The position numbers and the translations under genes were made by a program. DNA of 39,081 nt, taken from Acidobacteriota bacterium. GTDB taxonomy: Bacteria > Acidobacteriota > Vicinamibacteria > Vicinamibacterales > UBA2999. Below, piece after piece: positions 9,084-20,870 of the stretch. The DNA lies in contig JALHON010000009.1 of assembly GCA_022842985.1 (NCBI GenBank), positions 1 to 39,081 on the forward strand. The letters run 5' to 3'. The notes beneath the pieces are model-generated. The model made no database searches. It was given only the letters and a program-made list of their open reading frames with translations, and was not told the DNA's origin. Positions within the stretch are counted from its first letter, which is position 1, and the number at the start of each line of letters is the position of its first letter.

Positions 9084-10796
9084 GTGCTCATCGACGCAGT
9101 CCGTAGTCTCGCTCGACGTCTGGTCCCGGCCGCCCTGCGGAAGCCGGTCGCGGATTGCGTCTACCGCTGCATCGATCAGGCGCGCAACCTGGTCCAGAGG
9201 CTTCGGGTCTGGCGCGGGCGACTCCGGTCGTCACACCAGGCGACGATATCGACAACGGACGCCCCCTCGGCGAATCCTCGCCCCCCCCGCCAACTGGTCC
9301 GTCGCATTCACTCAGTCGTGACCAACCTGCCAGGTCGCGGACGCGCCGTGGCGACGCGGGCGGTTCGGGCCTGGATTCTCGCGAGCCTTCCTTTGCTATG
9401 GGCTCGTCGTGACCTCTCCGTACGCGACCGCCTGCGCATGGCGGCGCTTCAACGGTTGCTCAACGTCCTCGACAGGCGTTTCGCACGACAGTTCAGAGCG
9501 CTGCTGGCGTCGGCGCTGCCGCCGGCCAGGCGTCGACAGGGCAGGCCACACCTCCTTGCCGCGATAGGCACGCTCGGCCCCGGAGGTGCCGAGCGGCAGC
9601 TTGTCAATACGCTCGTCGGCCTCAAGGCGTCGTGCGATATCGACATCGAGGTGGTGGCAATGTACCTCGATCAGGACTGGCAGCGCTTCTTCCTGCCCAC
9701 GCTCGAGGCCGCCGGCATCGCCGTGTCCCTCGTTGGCCGCGACGTCGAACCAGGCCTGATGACGCCGGATTTGCATCCGGCCGCACCCCGGCTCGAGACC
9801 GCGATGGCTCGCCACCTCCCCGCAGAATTGACACACGTGGCGGCGTATACCCACATCTTGCTCGACCGACAGCCGGACATCGTGCACCTCTGGCTCGACG
9901 AGGTAAACATCAAGGCCGGCCTGGCTGCAGCGCTCACCGGCGTGAGCCGCATCGTGCTGAGCATGAGGAGCGTGAACCCGACCCATTTCGTGTTCTACCA
10001 GCCGTATATGAAGGCCGGCTACCAGGTTCTGCTCGAACGACCGCAGGTGCTGGCGTTGAACAACAGCCAGGTTGGCGCCGAGGACTACGCCGCATGGCTC
10101 GGCCTCGCCCCGGCAAAGATCACCGTCGTCCGCAACGGGGTCGACTTCGACCAGATCGTCCCCGCCTCCTCACAGGGCGGGCGCGGCCAGTTATATCGAG
10201 CCGCACACGGCATCCCGGCGGACGCCTTTGTCATGGGCGGCGTAATGCGGTTCTCGGAAGAGAAGCGCCCGCTGTTGTGGCTTGAGGCGGCCGAGTTGGT
10301 GGCATCGAGATACCCAGACGCGCATTTTCTGCTTGTCGGTGACGGCGTGCAGCGAACGCTGGTGGAGGCGCGCATCGCCCGATCGGCGCTCGCCAACCGC
10401 ATGCACCTCGTGGGCCACGAGTCGAAGCCGTACGATAGTATTGCGGCGATGAACGTGCTGTTCCTGTCCTCGGTCTTCGAGGGCTCTCCGAACGTGCTCA
10501 TCGAGGCACAAGCACTGGGCGTCCCCGTGGTCTCCACACCTGCGGGCGGCGCAATCGAAGCCCTCGACGACGGTCGTACGGGGTGGATCGCTCGCTCAGG
10601 GCGCGCCCATGAGGCGGCCGACAGAATCATCGAATTGGCAACACATCCCGCGCAGGCCGCGCAGGCTGGACACTTGGCCCCGGACTTCGTCCGTACGCGC
10701 TTCGGCATGCAGCGGATGATCGACGAAACCGCAGCCGCTTATGGCGGCGTGCCGTCGCGTCGGGCTGACTCCATGAGGGACCAACGACGTGACTGA
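9084..10796 (+). CDS. Glycosyltransferase family 4 with long basic N-terminal extension
   Basis: 570 aa from a GTG immediately following the methyltransferase TGA. Residues about 1-155 form an Arg/Ala-rich, helical and non-conserved-looking extension (RSLARRLVPAALRKPV, RDRLRMAALQRLLN) that could bind the membrane surface. The GT-B enzyme proper begins around residue 158 with AIGTLGPGGAERQLVNTLV. It continues with HLWLDEVNIKAGLAAALTG, ITVVRNGVD, FLLVGDGVQ and the donor-binding block SSVFEGSPNVLIEAQALGVPVV, then EALDDGRTGW. It is about 190 aa longer than the other GT4 proteins in the window. It overlaps the next methyltransferase gene by 8 nt. Presumed to add a sugar to the exported glycan; donor unknown. 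Confidence 0.87.
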   Translation: MLIDAVRSLARRLVPAALRKPVADCVYRCIDQARNLVQRLRVWRGRLRSSHQATISTTDAPSANPRPPRQLVRRIHSVVTNLPGRGRAVATRAVRAWILASLPLLWARRDLSVRDRLRMAALQRLLNVLDRRFARQFRALLASALPPARRRQGRPHLLAAIGTLGPGGAERQLVNTLVGLKASCDIDIEVVAMYLDQDWQRFFLPTLEAAGIAVSLVGRDVEPGLMTPDLHPAAPRLETAMARHLPAELTHVAAYTHILLDRQPDIVHLWLDEVNIKAGLAAALTGVSRIVLSMRSVNPTHFVFYQPYMKAGYQVLLERPQVLALNNSQVGAEDYAAWLGLAPAKITVVRNGVDFDQIVPASSQGGRGQLYRAAHGIPADAFVMGGVMRFSEEKRPLLWLEAAELVASRYPDAHFLLVGDGVQRTLVEARIARSALANRMHLVGHESKPYDSIAAMNVLFLSSVFEGSPNVLIEAQALGVPVVSTPAGGAIEALDDGRTGWIARSGRAHEAADRIIELATHPAQAAQAGHLAPDFVRTRFGMQRMIDETAAAYGGVPSRRADSMRDQRRD

Positions 10797-11586
10797 GAAA
10801 AGGTTTGAGTTCGGCAAGAACTGGCGCCAGTACATCGACAAGCACTACAGCGAGGAAGCTGTCGCCGTTTCCAAGGCGCGCATTCTCGAGTTCATGAAGC
10901 GATCGGATCTGCGCGGGCTGAACGTCATTGATATCGGCTGTGGCAGCGGCATCCACTCGATGGCGATGCATAACGCTGGCGCGGAGTCGGTCTTTAGCTT
11001 CGACTACGACCCGTCGTCGGTCGAAGCCACAGGGATCGTGCATGCCAAAGCCGGTTCGCCGCCCTCGTGGACGATCCGGCAGGGCTCCGTGCTCGACGAA
11101 TCGTTCATGCGTTCACTGCCGACGTTCGACCTTGTCTATTCATGGGGCGTCCTTCACCACACCGGCGAGGTCTGGAAAGCGATCGACTTGGCGGCCGAGA
11201 GGGTGAAGCCTGGGGGCCTGTTCTACATCGCTCTCTACGCAGCGGACGTGCAGATCGACCCGACACCGGAGTTCTGGCTGGACGTCAAGCGCACCTACGT
11301 CAATTCCGGATGGCTTCGCCGACGCTACATGGACTACTGGTACGTATGGCGCTTCATGATGCAGCGTGACTGGCGCCGCCTTCCGGAAGTGATTCAACGG
11401 ATGCGCGACTACCGGAAAGACCGCGGCATGAACCTCATGATCGACATCCGCGATTGGCTCGGCGGCTGGCCCATGGAGTTCGTCTGGGATGCCGACGCCG
11501 TCAAGTTCTGCGCCGAGAGAGGCCTGGCTTTGAAGGAAATTGCAACGGGCAAAGCCAACACGGAGTTCCTGTTCGAGCGGCGTTAG
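10789..11586 (+). CDS. SAM-dependent methyltransferase (class I)
   Basis: 265 aa from GTG 10789. Motif I NVIDIGCGSGIHSMAM lies at about residues 45-60, the acidic loop is FSFDYDPSSVEAT, and the catalytic-domain core reads LVYSWGVLHHTGEVWKAIDLAAERVKPGGLFYIALY. The C-terminal half (VWRFMMQRDWRRLP, MIDIRDWLGGWPMEF) resembles methyltransferases found in polysaccharide loci. It is the last gene of the plus-strand operon and overlaps the preceding GT4 by 8 nt. Its stop shares bases with the stop of the opposing membrane protein gene (TTAG), so the two operons converge with no intergenic terminator. Substrate is unknown; a sugar of the exported glycan is likely. Confidence 0.85.
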   Translation: MTEKRFEFGKNWRQYIDKHYSEEAVAVSKARILEFMKRSDLRGLNVIDIGCGSGIHSMAMHNAGAESVFSFDYDPSSVEATGIVHAKAGSPPSWTIRQGSVLDESFMRSLPTFDLVYSWGVLHHTGEVWKAIDLAAERVKPGGLFYIALYAADVQIDPTPEFWLDVKRTYVNSGWLRRRYMDYWYVWRFMMQRDWRRLPEVIQRMRDYRKDRGMNLMIDIRDWLGGWPMEFVWDADAVKFCAERGLALKEIATGKANTEFLFERR

Positions 11587-14288
11587 CGACGTTCCTCCGA
11601 CGCGCGCCACGAGGGGCTGGCGTAGTAGAGCCCGTAGCTGAGCGAAAGCCTGTCAGGGCTTGGCGACGCACAGACTGCGTAGACGCCTGGCCGACGAGGG
11701 TAGGCTTCTCGGCGCACGAGCAGCCATAACGGGCGGCCATCCCCGACGTGGTAGGCGGCGGCGAGCACGTGCCCGGCCGTCATGTTGCCGGCGTCATTTC
11801 TGATTTCGACTCTGTCGACAGTCTGGCGGAGGTCGCCCGGCCGGATAGCGGTGGCACCGGTCATCGTGGAACCGGCCCCCGTTTCCACGTCCAGGTAGCT
11901 CCCGGGCGCCAGCCGCATCGGCAGCATCACCTCACCTGCGTCACAAAGGACGTCAGCCGGCATGGAGACACGGCCCGTCCGCAGCAGGACCTGCGGGCAG
12001 ACGAGCACCGCCAACACTATGGCGAGACCGAGGTGCTGGGCCGTGTGTCGCCACGCTTCCAAGGGTTCTGGCTCGGCAGTTGCGCTCGACACGTCGCGGC
12101 GCAGCCGCGACACAAGTCGACCGACCCACTGGAGCGGCACCGATACGCCGACGGCAACCAGCGCGACCGGCAGCGTCATCGTGGCGGCGTACACTCGCAG
12201 CCCCGCGTCGATCGGCGGCACGAACGGGATCGATGCGAGGTGGGCGAGCGCGCCGACCAGCAGCGTCGCGCTCAGGGGTTGGCGCAGCGTCGCCAGACAG
12301 ATCAGCAAGCCCACGCCGGCGAACGCGAAGCATAGTTGATGGAGGCGCAGCTGCTGCTTGGAGTCACGCACGAACGCGAAGGCGTGGTATGGAGACAGGC
12401 GATCGAAGTAGACCGCCCACATCTTCGTAGCGCCCTCAAGCAGACCGGCGGGGCGACGCTGAAACTCACGCCAGGCGAGGCTGTAGATCTCGGCGCCTTC
12501 TCTAGCGCCCGGATGATCAATCTCGGCCTGCTGCCAGCCCTTGCCGCCCACCACGAGCCCGTAAAGAGAGTAGGAGAAATTCGAGAAAGCCTGCTGCGCT
12601 CCGGCAGGATTCGACAGCAGCCGGCCGTTGGCAAGGCTGAGGCCGACGGCTACGACCAACGCAGCGACGCCGAGCCCGGCCACCCGTTTCCACTCGTAGC
12701 GACGGCGGAACTCCCACATTGCCGCACCGACCATGGCCGGCAGCACGAAGAATGCGCCTGCCCGCGCCATGAGCGCAAAAGTGACGAGGCCGAGGCCCAA
12801 TGCGTAGCCTTGCGGCCTCAACTCCCTGGCGCCACGTGCCATGGCGGCGAAGCCCAGCACGCCAACTGCGAGGCCGAGGTTCTCAGTGAGAGTCGTGCCG
12901 AGTCCTCCTTCTCGGGTGTAATAACCACACAGCATCAATACGGTGAGGGCTCCCGCGACAGGACCGAACAACAAGCGCAGTTCCCGGCCCAGCATATAGA
13001 CGGCGGCGGCGTTCATCGCTGTCATGGCCGCCAGCGTCCACTGCAGATCGCGTCCCGTCGCAGCAAGCAGCGTCGCCAGCAGACCCGCGAATGCGGGACG
13101 CCTGGCCGACCAGTTGAGAGGTTCACCATCGAGCAGGCGCTGCGCCTCGAGCCAATACCCACTCGCGTCCGAGAAGGGCAGCAAGCCGCCGACCGCGTTG
13201 CCGTGAAATCCGACGTCCTGCCACCGCGCCGCAAGTGGGAGGGCAAAGAGGCCGAAGGTCACGGCCAGTCCGGATGCTGTCCCGAACCAGTCGCGACGCC
13301 AAAGGCAAAGCACTAGCGGCCCACCGACCCAACCCAGTATCGGCAACGTCTCGTCGTGCGCCGCTACCAGTGTGCTGATCGGCCACCGGATGGTCAGAAT
13401 GGCGACGAAGACGGCAAGGGCGAAGGCAACTGAGACCGCCCGTGCGAGCCTGGCGCGAACGTCGTCGCCAGCGCAGGCCGCGGCGGCCGCATCAAACGCG
13501 CCCAGTGCCGCAGCTGCGCGGCAGCGAATACCTCCCGGCCATCGCCACGACAGCACGGACGAAACGGCCAGGAGCCGACCGGCATTCACTGCCAGCAGGC
13601 AGGCTATGGCGACGGCCGTGACCCAGGCGGCTCTCTCGATCGAACCTGGGAACAGCGCCCGTGGGTGCCACACCGACACCAGGACGATCGCGTAGGAGAC
13701 CAACAGCGTCACCGCGATGACGACGGCCCACACGGCTGGAGGTCTCGACCGCGCCCAGGCCTGGCCGCGCCGTACTGCCATGGTGGCGCCTAGTGCGAAA
13801 CATCCGACCCAGATGAAGGCCACCGAAAGTGGCAGCCGCGCCACCAGATGGACGACATACTGGCGACCGTTCGCCCTCGGATCGGTGCCATCGCTGGCCG
13901 AGAAGATGAGCGCATCGCCCCAGTGGGAGAAGGCGCCGCCGCCGGAAGCGCGGATGAGGGCGTGCTGCGAGTGCGGCGGGCCAATCAAGCGCCCGTCCTC
14001 AGCGAGCAAACTCGCCGAGCGTTGGGGGTGGTCCGGGTCATCGCCCTCTACAGCCAGCACCGGCGCGAGTCGCGACCGCGGGACGGGCGCGGAGTAGCTG
14101 GAGCCGCTGTCCGGTGAAATGGACGAGACCGAAACGTAGTAGGACTCCAGCACGCCAAGACCCACGCCGCACACGAGCGGTAGGAGCCCGAGCAGCAGCG
14201 ACGCCAGGAGGCGCCACGCCGGGACGGGCGGCGGATCCAGCCGCACGCCCCCCGCTAGTTCGTAGGCCGCCATCGGGGTATTTCCCAT
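11583..14288 (-). CDS. Large integral membrane protein, GT-C-like (putative lipid-sugar glycosyltransferase)
   Basis: A 901-aa polytopic membrane protein. It starts with one transmembrane helix (LLASLLLGLLPLVCGVGLGVL), then a soluble extracytoplasmic segment of about 120 aa. Many hydrophobic helices follow (for example LSVAFIWVGCFALGA, AVWAVVIAVTLLVSYAIVL, SVAFALAVFVAILTI, ALTVLMLCGYYT). A soluble C-terminal domain of about 150 aa follows the last helix. The first large loop after helix 8 or so contains SDASGYWLEAQRLLDGEPLNW, which looks like the acidic-residue loop of GT-C enzymes that use polyprenyl-phosphate sugars. No family was recognised with certainty. It is the last gene of the minus-strand operon, 14 nt after a methyltransferase gene. 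Start 14288 lacks an obvious Shine-Dalgarno; ATG at 14273 is an alternative. Confidence 0.65.
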   Translation of the reverse strand: MGNTPMAAYELAGGVRLDPPPVPAWRLLASLLLGLLPLVCGVGLGVLESYYVSVSSISPDSGSSYSAPVPRSRLAPVLAVEGDDPDHPQRSASLLAEDGRLIGPPHSQHALIRASGGGAFSHWGDALIFSASDGTDPRANGRQYVVHLVARLPLSVAFIWVGCFALGATMAVRRGQAWARSRPPAVWAVVIAVTLLVSYAIVLVSVWHPRALFPGSIERAAWVTAVAIACLLAVNAGRLLAVSSVLSWRWPGGIRCRAAAALGAFDAAAAACAGDDVRARLARAVSVAFALAVFVAILTIRWPISTLVAAHDETLPILGWVGGPLVLCLWRRDWFGTASGLAVTFGLFALPLAARWQDVGFHGNAVGGLLPFSDASGYWLEAQRLLDGEPLNWSARRPAFAGLLATLLAATGRDLQWTLAAMTAMNAAAVYMLGRELRLLFGPVAGALTVLMLCGYYTREGGLGTTLTENLGLAVGVLGFAAMARGARELRPQGYALGLGLVTFALMARAGAFFVLPAMVGAAMWEFRRRYEWKRVAGLGVAALVVAVGLSLANGRLLSNPAGAQQAFSNFSYSLYGLVVGGKGWQQAEIDHPGAREGAEIYSLAWREFQRRPAGLLEGATKMWAVYFDRLSPYHAFAFVRDSKQQLRLHQLCFAFAGVGLLICLATLRQPLSATLLVGALAHLASIPFVPPIDAGLRVYAATMTLPVALVAVGVSVPLQWVGRLVSRLRRDVSSATAEPEPLEAWRHTAQHLGLAIVLAVLVCPQVLLRTGRVSMPADVLCDAGEVMLPMRLAPGSYLDVETGAGSTMTGATAIRPGDLRQTVDRVEIRNDAGNMTAGHVLAAAYHVGDGRPLWLLVRREAYPRRPGVYAVCASPSPDRLSLSYGLYYASPSWRASEERR

Positions 14289-14302
14289 AACGACGGCAGG
14301 GT

Positions 14303-15070
14303 CTACCGTCGGCGCACGGAGATGATGGCGAACATCGCCAGATGGTGCATCAGCGGCTCAAGCGCCTGCTCGGCGGAACGCCAGACCCCGAAGGACCAAC
14401 CCGGCATCAAGCTGCGCAACGAGACGCCGCCAGACAGAAGGTAGCGAAACGGCATCATCGGCCGGACCTCTTCGATCGTCCACTCTGGGAACTCCCTCTC
14501 GAACACCGCCCTGTCGCGCTGGAACACGATCCACGGAAGCGCACCGTTGGCGCCCGAGAGTGGCCCACTGGCGTCGAACTCCCAGTGTGTCACGTCCGGA
14601 ACGAACGGCTCGTGATGCAGGTGCTTGTAGATCAGTGTGGACCAGGTGGTCACCCAGGGTTCGACCATGATCACCGCGCCGCCGGGACGGACCGCCAGAG
14701 TTGCCTCATGAAAGAAGCGGCGCACATCAGGGATGTGATGCAGAACGTCGGTCATGACGATGGCGCGCAGGCTGGCCGGACGAATCGGCATGTGACAGGC
14801 GTCGAGGACGGTGTCGATTCCTGGACATTCGAAGATCTCTGACCGTACCACGTCTGGCAGGTACTCTTCGAGGAAGCCCGCTCCCGAGCCGAGTTCCAGT
14901 ACACGCCCGCGGCCAGCCGGGATGCGCTGGGCGATTGCCGAGTACCACTCATCGTAGATCAGGCGCAGAAACGGCTTCGACGCGACGATTTTCAGCCGCA
15001 GCCTGGTCGTCTCAGGACTATCGATTTCGAGCCCACGCGTCAGCGGATGTTCGAGCAGGGCCTTGAGCAT
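14303..15070 (-). CDS. SAM-dependent methyltransferase (class I)
   Basis: 255 aa. Motif I RVLELGSGAGFLEEYLPDV is near residues 55-73, and the acidic region (FECPGIDTVLDACHMPI) follows. The Methyltransf_11 core MTDVLHHIPDVRRFFHEATLAVRPGGAVIMVEPWVTTW matches family architecture. The C-terminal part has two or three aromatic-rich helices (FRYLLSGGVSLRSLMPGWSFGVW) that may contact membrane or lipid-linked substrate. It lies 7 nt after the methyltransferase-GT2 fusion gene and 14 nt before the GT-C-like gene on the same strand, so it is probably co-transcribed. Target is unknown; context suggests a lipid-linked or glycan substrate. Confidence 0.83.
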   Translation of the reverse strand: MLKALLEHPLTRGLEIDSPETTRLRLKIVASKPFLRLIYDEWYSAIAQRIPAGRGRVLELGSGAGFLEEYLPDVVRSEIFECPGIDTVLDACHMPIRPASLRAIVMTDVLHHIPDVRRFFHEATLAVRPGGAVIMVEPWVTTWSTLIYKHLHHEPFVPDVTHWEFDASGPLSGANGALPWIVFQRDRAVFEREFPEWTIEEVRPMMPFRYLLSGGVSLRSLMPGWSFGVWRSAEQALEPLMHHLAMFAIISVRRR

Positions 15071-15077
15071 GCCGGGA

Positions 15078-17587
<2,510 letters not shown>

Positions 17588-17623
17588 CTACGGCACGCCG
17601 TCAACCGATGGCGACTCCCTAGA

Positions 17624-17664
17624 TGTCGAGGTCAAACACGTTGTTCATCACGCGGCGCTCTGCA
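17624..17664. repeat. Left terminal inverted repeat of the IS481-type element
   Basis: Contains AACACGTTGTTCATC and GCGCTCTGCA, which recur inverted at 18236-18275. The outermost bases are taken as TGTC (17624). Confidence 0.72.
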
Positions 17665-18188
17665 GTCGAGTGATGGGCGGCTGATATCGCAGGCTGGCGT
17701 GCGGCCGGAGGCGGTTGTAGTACCGCAGCCAGGGCCGCAGCGCCTGACGGCGCACCTGCGAGGTGGCGTACGGCTGCGCGTAGGCCCACTCGCGCAGCAG
17801 GGTCTGGATGAAGCGCTCGGCTTTGCCGTTCGTGCGCGGCGTGTACGGCCGCCTCCGCCGGTGGTCGAGCCCGAGCTGCGCACACGCGTCACGGAAGGCA
17901 CGCGAGACGTAGCCGCTGCCGTTGTCCGTGAGCAGGCGGTGGCACGTGATCCCGCGGGCCGTAAACCAGGCGATCGCGCGCAGCAGGAAGGTGGCGCAGT
18001 GCGCGCCGTCCTGCGCGGCGAGCACCTCTACATAGGCGACGCGCGACTGATCGTCGCCCGCCACGTGGGCGCACTCCCAGCCCGCCCCGGGCGGCGGCGT
18101 CGGCATAGCTCCAGCCTTCGTGCATCACGCGCTGCACCACGATCAGGCGGGTCGACGGGGTGCTCTTGGCATTACGATGAAGCTTCAT
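17648..18188 (-). pseudogene. IS481-family transposase, internal deletion plus frameshift
   Basis: The N-terminal 30 or so residues start normally for the family (MKLHRNAKSTPSTRLIVVQRVMHEGWSYADAA). The reading frame then runs into an out-of-frame Arg/Gly-rich tail. The C-terminal integrase core continues in another frame (ORF 17648-18106): GAGWECAHVAGDDQSRVAYVE, LLTDNGSGYVSRAF, TPRTNGKAERFIQTLL and YNRLRPHASL. The three DDE acidic residues seem present in that half. The helix-turn-helix region between the two parts, roughly 120-150 residues in full-length relatives, is missing. The total is about 180 codons where about 310 are expected. A functional transposase is unlikely; the inverted ends could still be used in trans by an intact copy elsewhere. 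Confidence 0.85.
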
Positions 18189-18235
18189 CCGGGGCTCTCC
18201 TCTGCGGGGAACGGTTGTGTGGAAACACCATTCTT

Positions 18236-18275
18236 TGCAGAGCGCTCCGGATGAACAACGTGTTCAGCGAAGACA
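18236..18275. repeat. Right terminal inverted repeat of the IS481-type element
   Basis: TGCAGAGCGCT followed by GATGAACAACGTGTT mirrors the left end at 17624-17664. The outer end is taken as GACA (18272-18275). Confidence 0.72.
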
Positions 18276-18316
18276 GCTGACGCTCAACGAAGGAGTGAGA
18301 TCACGGAACACGGCCC

Positions 18317-18886
18317 TTAGCTCCGATACCGGGGCAGGCGATCGTGCAGTTCGCTCAGCGGTCTGGCCGCGGCATCCCGCGCCGACAGCAGCGGCGCCAC
18401 GACCGGCCACTCGATACCGATGGCCGGGTCGTCCCAGCGAATCGTGATCTCGTCGGCCGGGTCGTAGAACGCGCTGCACTTGTATTCGATTTCAGCGAAG
18501 TTCGACAGCACCGCAAAGCCGTGCACGAAGCCTTCGGGGATGAACAGCTGCTTGAAGTTGTCGCTCGAGAGCGTCTCGCCGAACCAGCGGCCGAAGGTTG
18601 GCGACCCCACGCGAACGTCGACGGCCACGTCGAAGATCGCGCCGGCGACGACGCGCATCAACTTGGCCTGGGGCGTCGTGAGCTGGGCGTGCAGGCCGCG
18701 CACCGTGCCCTTCCCGGAGTGCGAGTAGTTGTCCTGCACGAACCGCGTGGAGACGCCGGCATCCGCGTAGCGGCGCTCGTGGTACGACTCGAGAAAGAAC
18801 CCGCGGGCGTCACGATGCACCGCCGGCTCGATCAAGAGCACGCCCGGCAGGGGCGTTTCGAGCACGCGCATGACGGGCGCGCTCAC
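18317..18886 (-). CDS. rmlC: dTDP-4-dehydrorhamnose 3,5-epimerase
   Basis: Cupin-fold epimerase of about 184-189 aa that converts dTDP-4-keto-6-deoxyglucose to dTDP-4-keto-L-rhamnose in the cytoplasm. Conserved segments are [44 protein letters not shown] (His of the active site), [17 protein letters not shown] and [30 protein letters not shown]. Two starts are possible. GTG 18886 overlaps the rmlA stop (GTGA) and suggests coupling; ATG 18871 ([10 protein letters not shown]) fits the family N-terminus better. The 435-aa ORF in the track is this frame extended through rmlA. Length and motifs are normal. An IS remnant lies just downstream, where rmlD might otherwise be expected. Confidence 0.92.
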   Translation of the reverse strand: MSAPVMRVLETPLPGVLLIEPAVHRDARGFFLESYHERRYADAGVSTRFVQDNYSHSGKGTVRGLHAQLTTPQAKLMRVVAGAIFDVAVDVRVGSPTFGRWFGETLSSDNFKQLFIPEGFVHGFAVLSNFAEIEYKCSAFYDPADEITIRWDDPAIGIEWPVVAPLLSARDAAARPLSELHDRLPRYRS

Positions 18887-19749
18887 GCCTCGACCAGCCC
18901 CAGCAGATACTGTCCGTAGTCGTTCTTCGCCATGAGCTCGCCGGCGCGGCGCACGGCCGCGGCGTCGATGAACCCCATACGGAACGCCACTTCCTCGGGG
19001 CAGGCCACCTTCAGGCCCTGCCGCGCTTCGATGGCCTGGATGAAGGTGGACGCCTGCAGCGTGGCTTCGTGTGTGCCGGTGTCGAGCCAGGCCATGCCAC
19101 GACCGAGTGTCTCGACGTTGAGCGTGCCCCAGTCGAGGTACTGCCGGTTCACATCGGTGATCTCGAGTTCGCCACGGGCCGAAGGCTTGAGCGCGGCGGC
19201 GACCTCCACCACCTGACGGTCGTAGAAGTAGAGGCCGGTCACGGCAAACTTCGACTTCGGGGCTTTCGGCTTCTCCTCGAGGCTCACGGCGCGGCCGGCC
19301 TCGTCGAACGACACGACGCCGTAGCGCTCCGGGTCCTTCACGCGGTAGGCGAACACCGTGGCGCCGGATTCCCGCGCCGCCGCCCGCTGCACCGTGGCCG
19401 GGAAGCTGTCGCCGTAGAAGATGTTGTCGCCGAGGGCCAGGGCCACCGGCGCGCCGTCGATGAATTCGCGGCCGATGAGGAACGCCTGCGCCAGACCGTC
19501 GGGTTTCGGCTGCACGGCGTACTGCAGGTTGATGCCCCACTGCGAGCCGTCGGCGAGCAGCCGCTGGAACGCCGACTGATCCTCGGGCGTGGTGATGATC
19601 AGGATGTCGCGGATGCCCGCCCACATGAGCGTGGTGAGCGGGTGGTAGATCATCGGCTTGTCGTAGATCGGGACGAGCTGCTTCGACACGGCCAGCGTGA
19701 CCGGGTAGAGGCGCGTGCCCGACCCGCCCGCAAGGATGATGCCCTTCAT
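18883..19749 (-). CDS. rmlA: Glucose-1-phosphate thymidylyltransferase
   Basis: 288 aa, family length. Makes dTDP-glucose from dTTP and glucose-1-phosphate. The start [38 protein letters not shown] contains the nucleotidyltransferase signature (GGSGTRL) and the catalytic Lys region. Further blocks are [45 protein letters not shown] and [18 protein letters not shown]. The C-terminal [14 protein letters not shown] is typical of RmlA. The true ATG is 19749, which overlaps the rmlB stop (ATGA); the ORF track start at 19815 is an extension into rmlB. Second gene of the rmlB-rmlA-rmlC set. Confidence 0.96.
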   Translation of the reverse strand: MKGIILAGGSGTRLYPVTLAVSKQLVPIYDKPMIYHPLTTLMWAGIRDILIITTPEDQSAFQRLLADGSQWGINLQYAVQPKPDGLAQAFLIGREFIDGAPVALALGDNIFYGDSFPATVQRAAARESGATVFAYRVKDPERYGVVSFDEAGRAVSLEEKPKAPKSKFAVTGLYFYDRQVVEVAAALKPSARGELEITDVNRQYLDWGTLNVETLGRGMAWLDTGTHEATLQASTFIQAIEARQGLKVACPEEVAFRMGFIDAAAVRRAGELMAKNDYGQYLLGLVEA

Positions 19750-20840
19750 CGTGTGGCGGACTCCTTGAGGCCCAGCCGCTGCCGGTCGTAGGTCTCCGCG
19801 GTCACCGCGGCACACCAGCCGCGATTGGCGAGATACCAGGCCACCGTGTCGTGGATGCCCTGCTCGAACGTGCGGCTGGGCTTGAAGCCGAGCTCACGCG
19901 CGATCTTCGACGCATCGATGGCATAGCGCCGATCGTGCCCGGGCCGATCGGCCACGAACGTCTTGAGGTCGTGGTACCGCGCGATGCCGTGCGCGCGCAG
20001 CGCGGCGTTGGCCGCGGCCGGCGCCAGGCGGTCGAGCGCGTCGCAGAGCGCATCCACCATGTCGAGGTTGGTGCGTTCGGCGTTGCCGCCCACGTTGTAC
20101 TTCTCGCCGGGCACGCCCCGGTCGAGCACGCGCAGGATGGCATCGCAGTGATCTTCCACATGCAGCCAGTCGCGGCGGTTCAGGCCATCGCCGTAGATCG
20201 GCAGGCGCTTGCCGTCGAGCGCGTTCATGAGCATGAGCGGCACCAGCTTCTCGGGGAACTGGTACGGCCCGTAGTTGTTCGAGCAGTTCGTCAGCAGCGT
20301 CGGCAGCCCGTAGGTCTCGTGATAGGCGCGCACGAGGTGATCCGCAGCGGCCTTGCTGGCGGAGTACGGCGAGTTCGGCGCGTAGGGCGTGGTCTCGGTG
20401 AAGGCGCCTTCCGGCCCGAGCGAACCGTAGACCTCGTCGGTCGAGACGTGCAGGAACCGAAAGGCCGTGCGCTCATCCGGGGCGGCGGTCTGCAGGAAGG
20501 CGCGCGCGGCCTCGAGCAGTTCGAAGGTGCCGCTGATGTTGGTGCGCACGAACTCGCCGGGCCCGTCGATCGAGCGGTCCACATGGCTCTCGGCGGCGAA
20601 GTTCACGATGGCGGCCGGGCGCGTCTCCTCCACCACGGCCCGCACGTCCGCGCGCTCGGCGATGTCGCCGCGCACGAAGCGCACACGATCGCCGTCGATG
20701 AGCCCGTCGAGGCTCTCGAGGTGACCGGCATAGGTGAGCTTGTCGAAGACGACCAGGCGCGCTACGCCGAGCGCATGCGCGCGCCGCACGAAGTTGCTGC
20801 CGATGAAGCCGGCGCCGCCGGTGACGATCCAGGTGCGCAT
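19746..20840 (-). CDS. rmlB: dTDP-glucose 4,6-dehydratase
   Basis: 364-aa extended SDR enzyme that converts dTDP-glucose to dTDP-4-keto-6-deoxyglucose. Motifs: NAD-binding [13 protein letters not shown] (from residue 7), [13 protein letters not shown], the catalytic [10 protein letters not shown] (Asp-Glu pair) and [12 protein letters not shown] (Tyr-Lys). [19 protein letters not shown] and [14 protein letters not shown] are near-invariant RmlB blocks. First of three overlapping genes rmlB-rmlA-rmlC. It starts 30 nt after the tryptophan dioxygenase stop, so read-through transcription from that gene is possible. The product feeds dTDP-rhamnose or other dTDP-deoxysugars of the polysaccharide locus. 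Confidence 0.96.
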   Translation of the reverse strand: MRTWIVTGGAGFIGSNFVRRAHALGVARLVVFDKLTYAGHLESLDGLIDGDRVRFVRGDIAERADVRAVVEETRPAAIVNFAAESHVDRSIDGPGEFVRTNISGTFELLEAARAFLQTAAPDERTAFRFLHVSTDEVYGSLGPEGAFTETTPYAPNSPYSASKAAADHLVRAYHETYGLPTLLTNCSNNYGPYQFPEKLVPLMLMNALDGKRLPIYGDGLNRRDWLHVEDHCDAILRVLDRGVPGEKYNVGGNAERTNLDMVDALCDALDRLAPAAANAALRAHGIARYHDLKTFVADRPGHDRRYAIDASKIARELGFKPSRTFEQGIHDTVAWYLANRGWCAAVTAETYDRQRLGLKESATR

Positions 20841-20870
20841 CGAGAAGAGGTGATTATCCCCTGATTCGCC

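Larger units (their letters stand above)
17624..18275 (-). mobile_element. Internally deleted IS481-type element
   Basis: About 650 bp bounded by matching inverted ends. Read inwards, both ends share TGTC, then AACACGTTGTTCATC (15 identical bases), then GCGCTCTGCA. Between them lies a shortened IS481 transposase gene. No clear target-site duplication is visible. The element sits between rmlC and the fcl-like gene. Other open frames in this stretch are shadows. Confidence 0.8.

Noticed and set aside
18317-19624. 435-aa ORF containing rmlC
   Set aside because: The first part is rmlA in the wrong frame; rmlC starts at 18886 or 18871.
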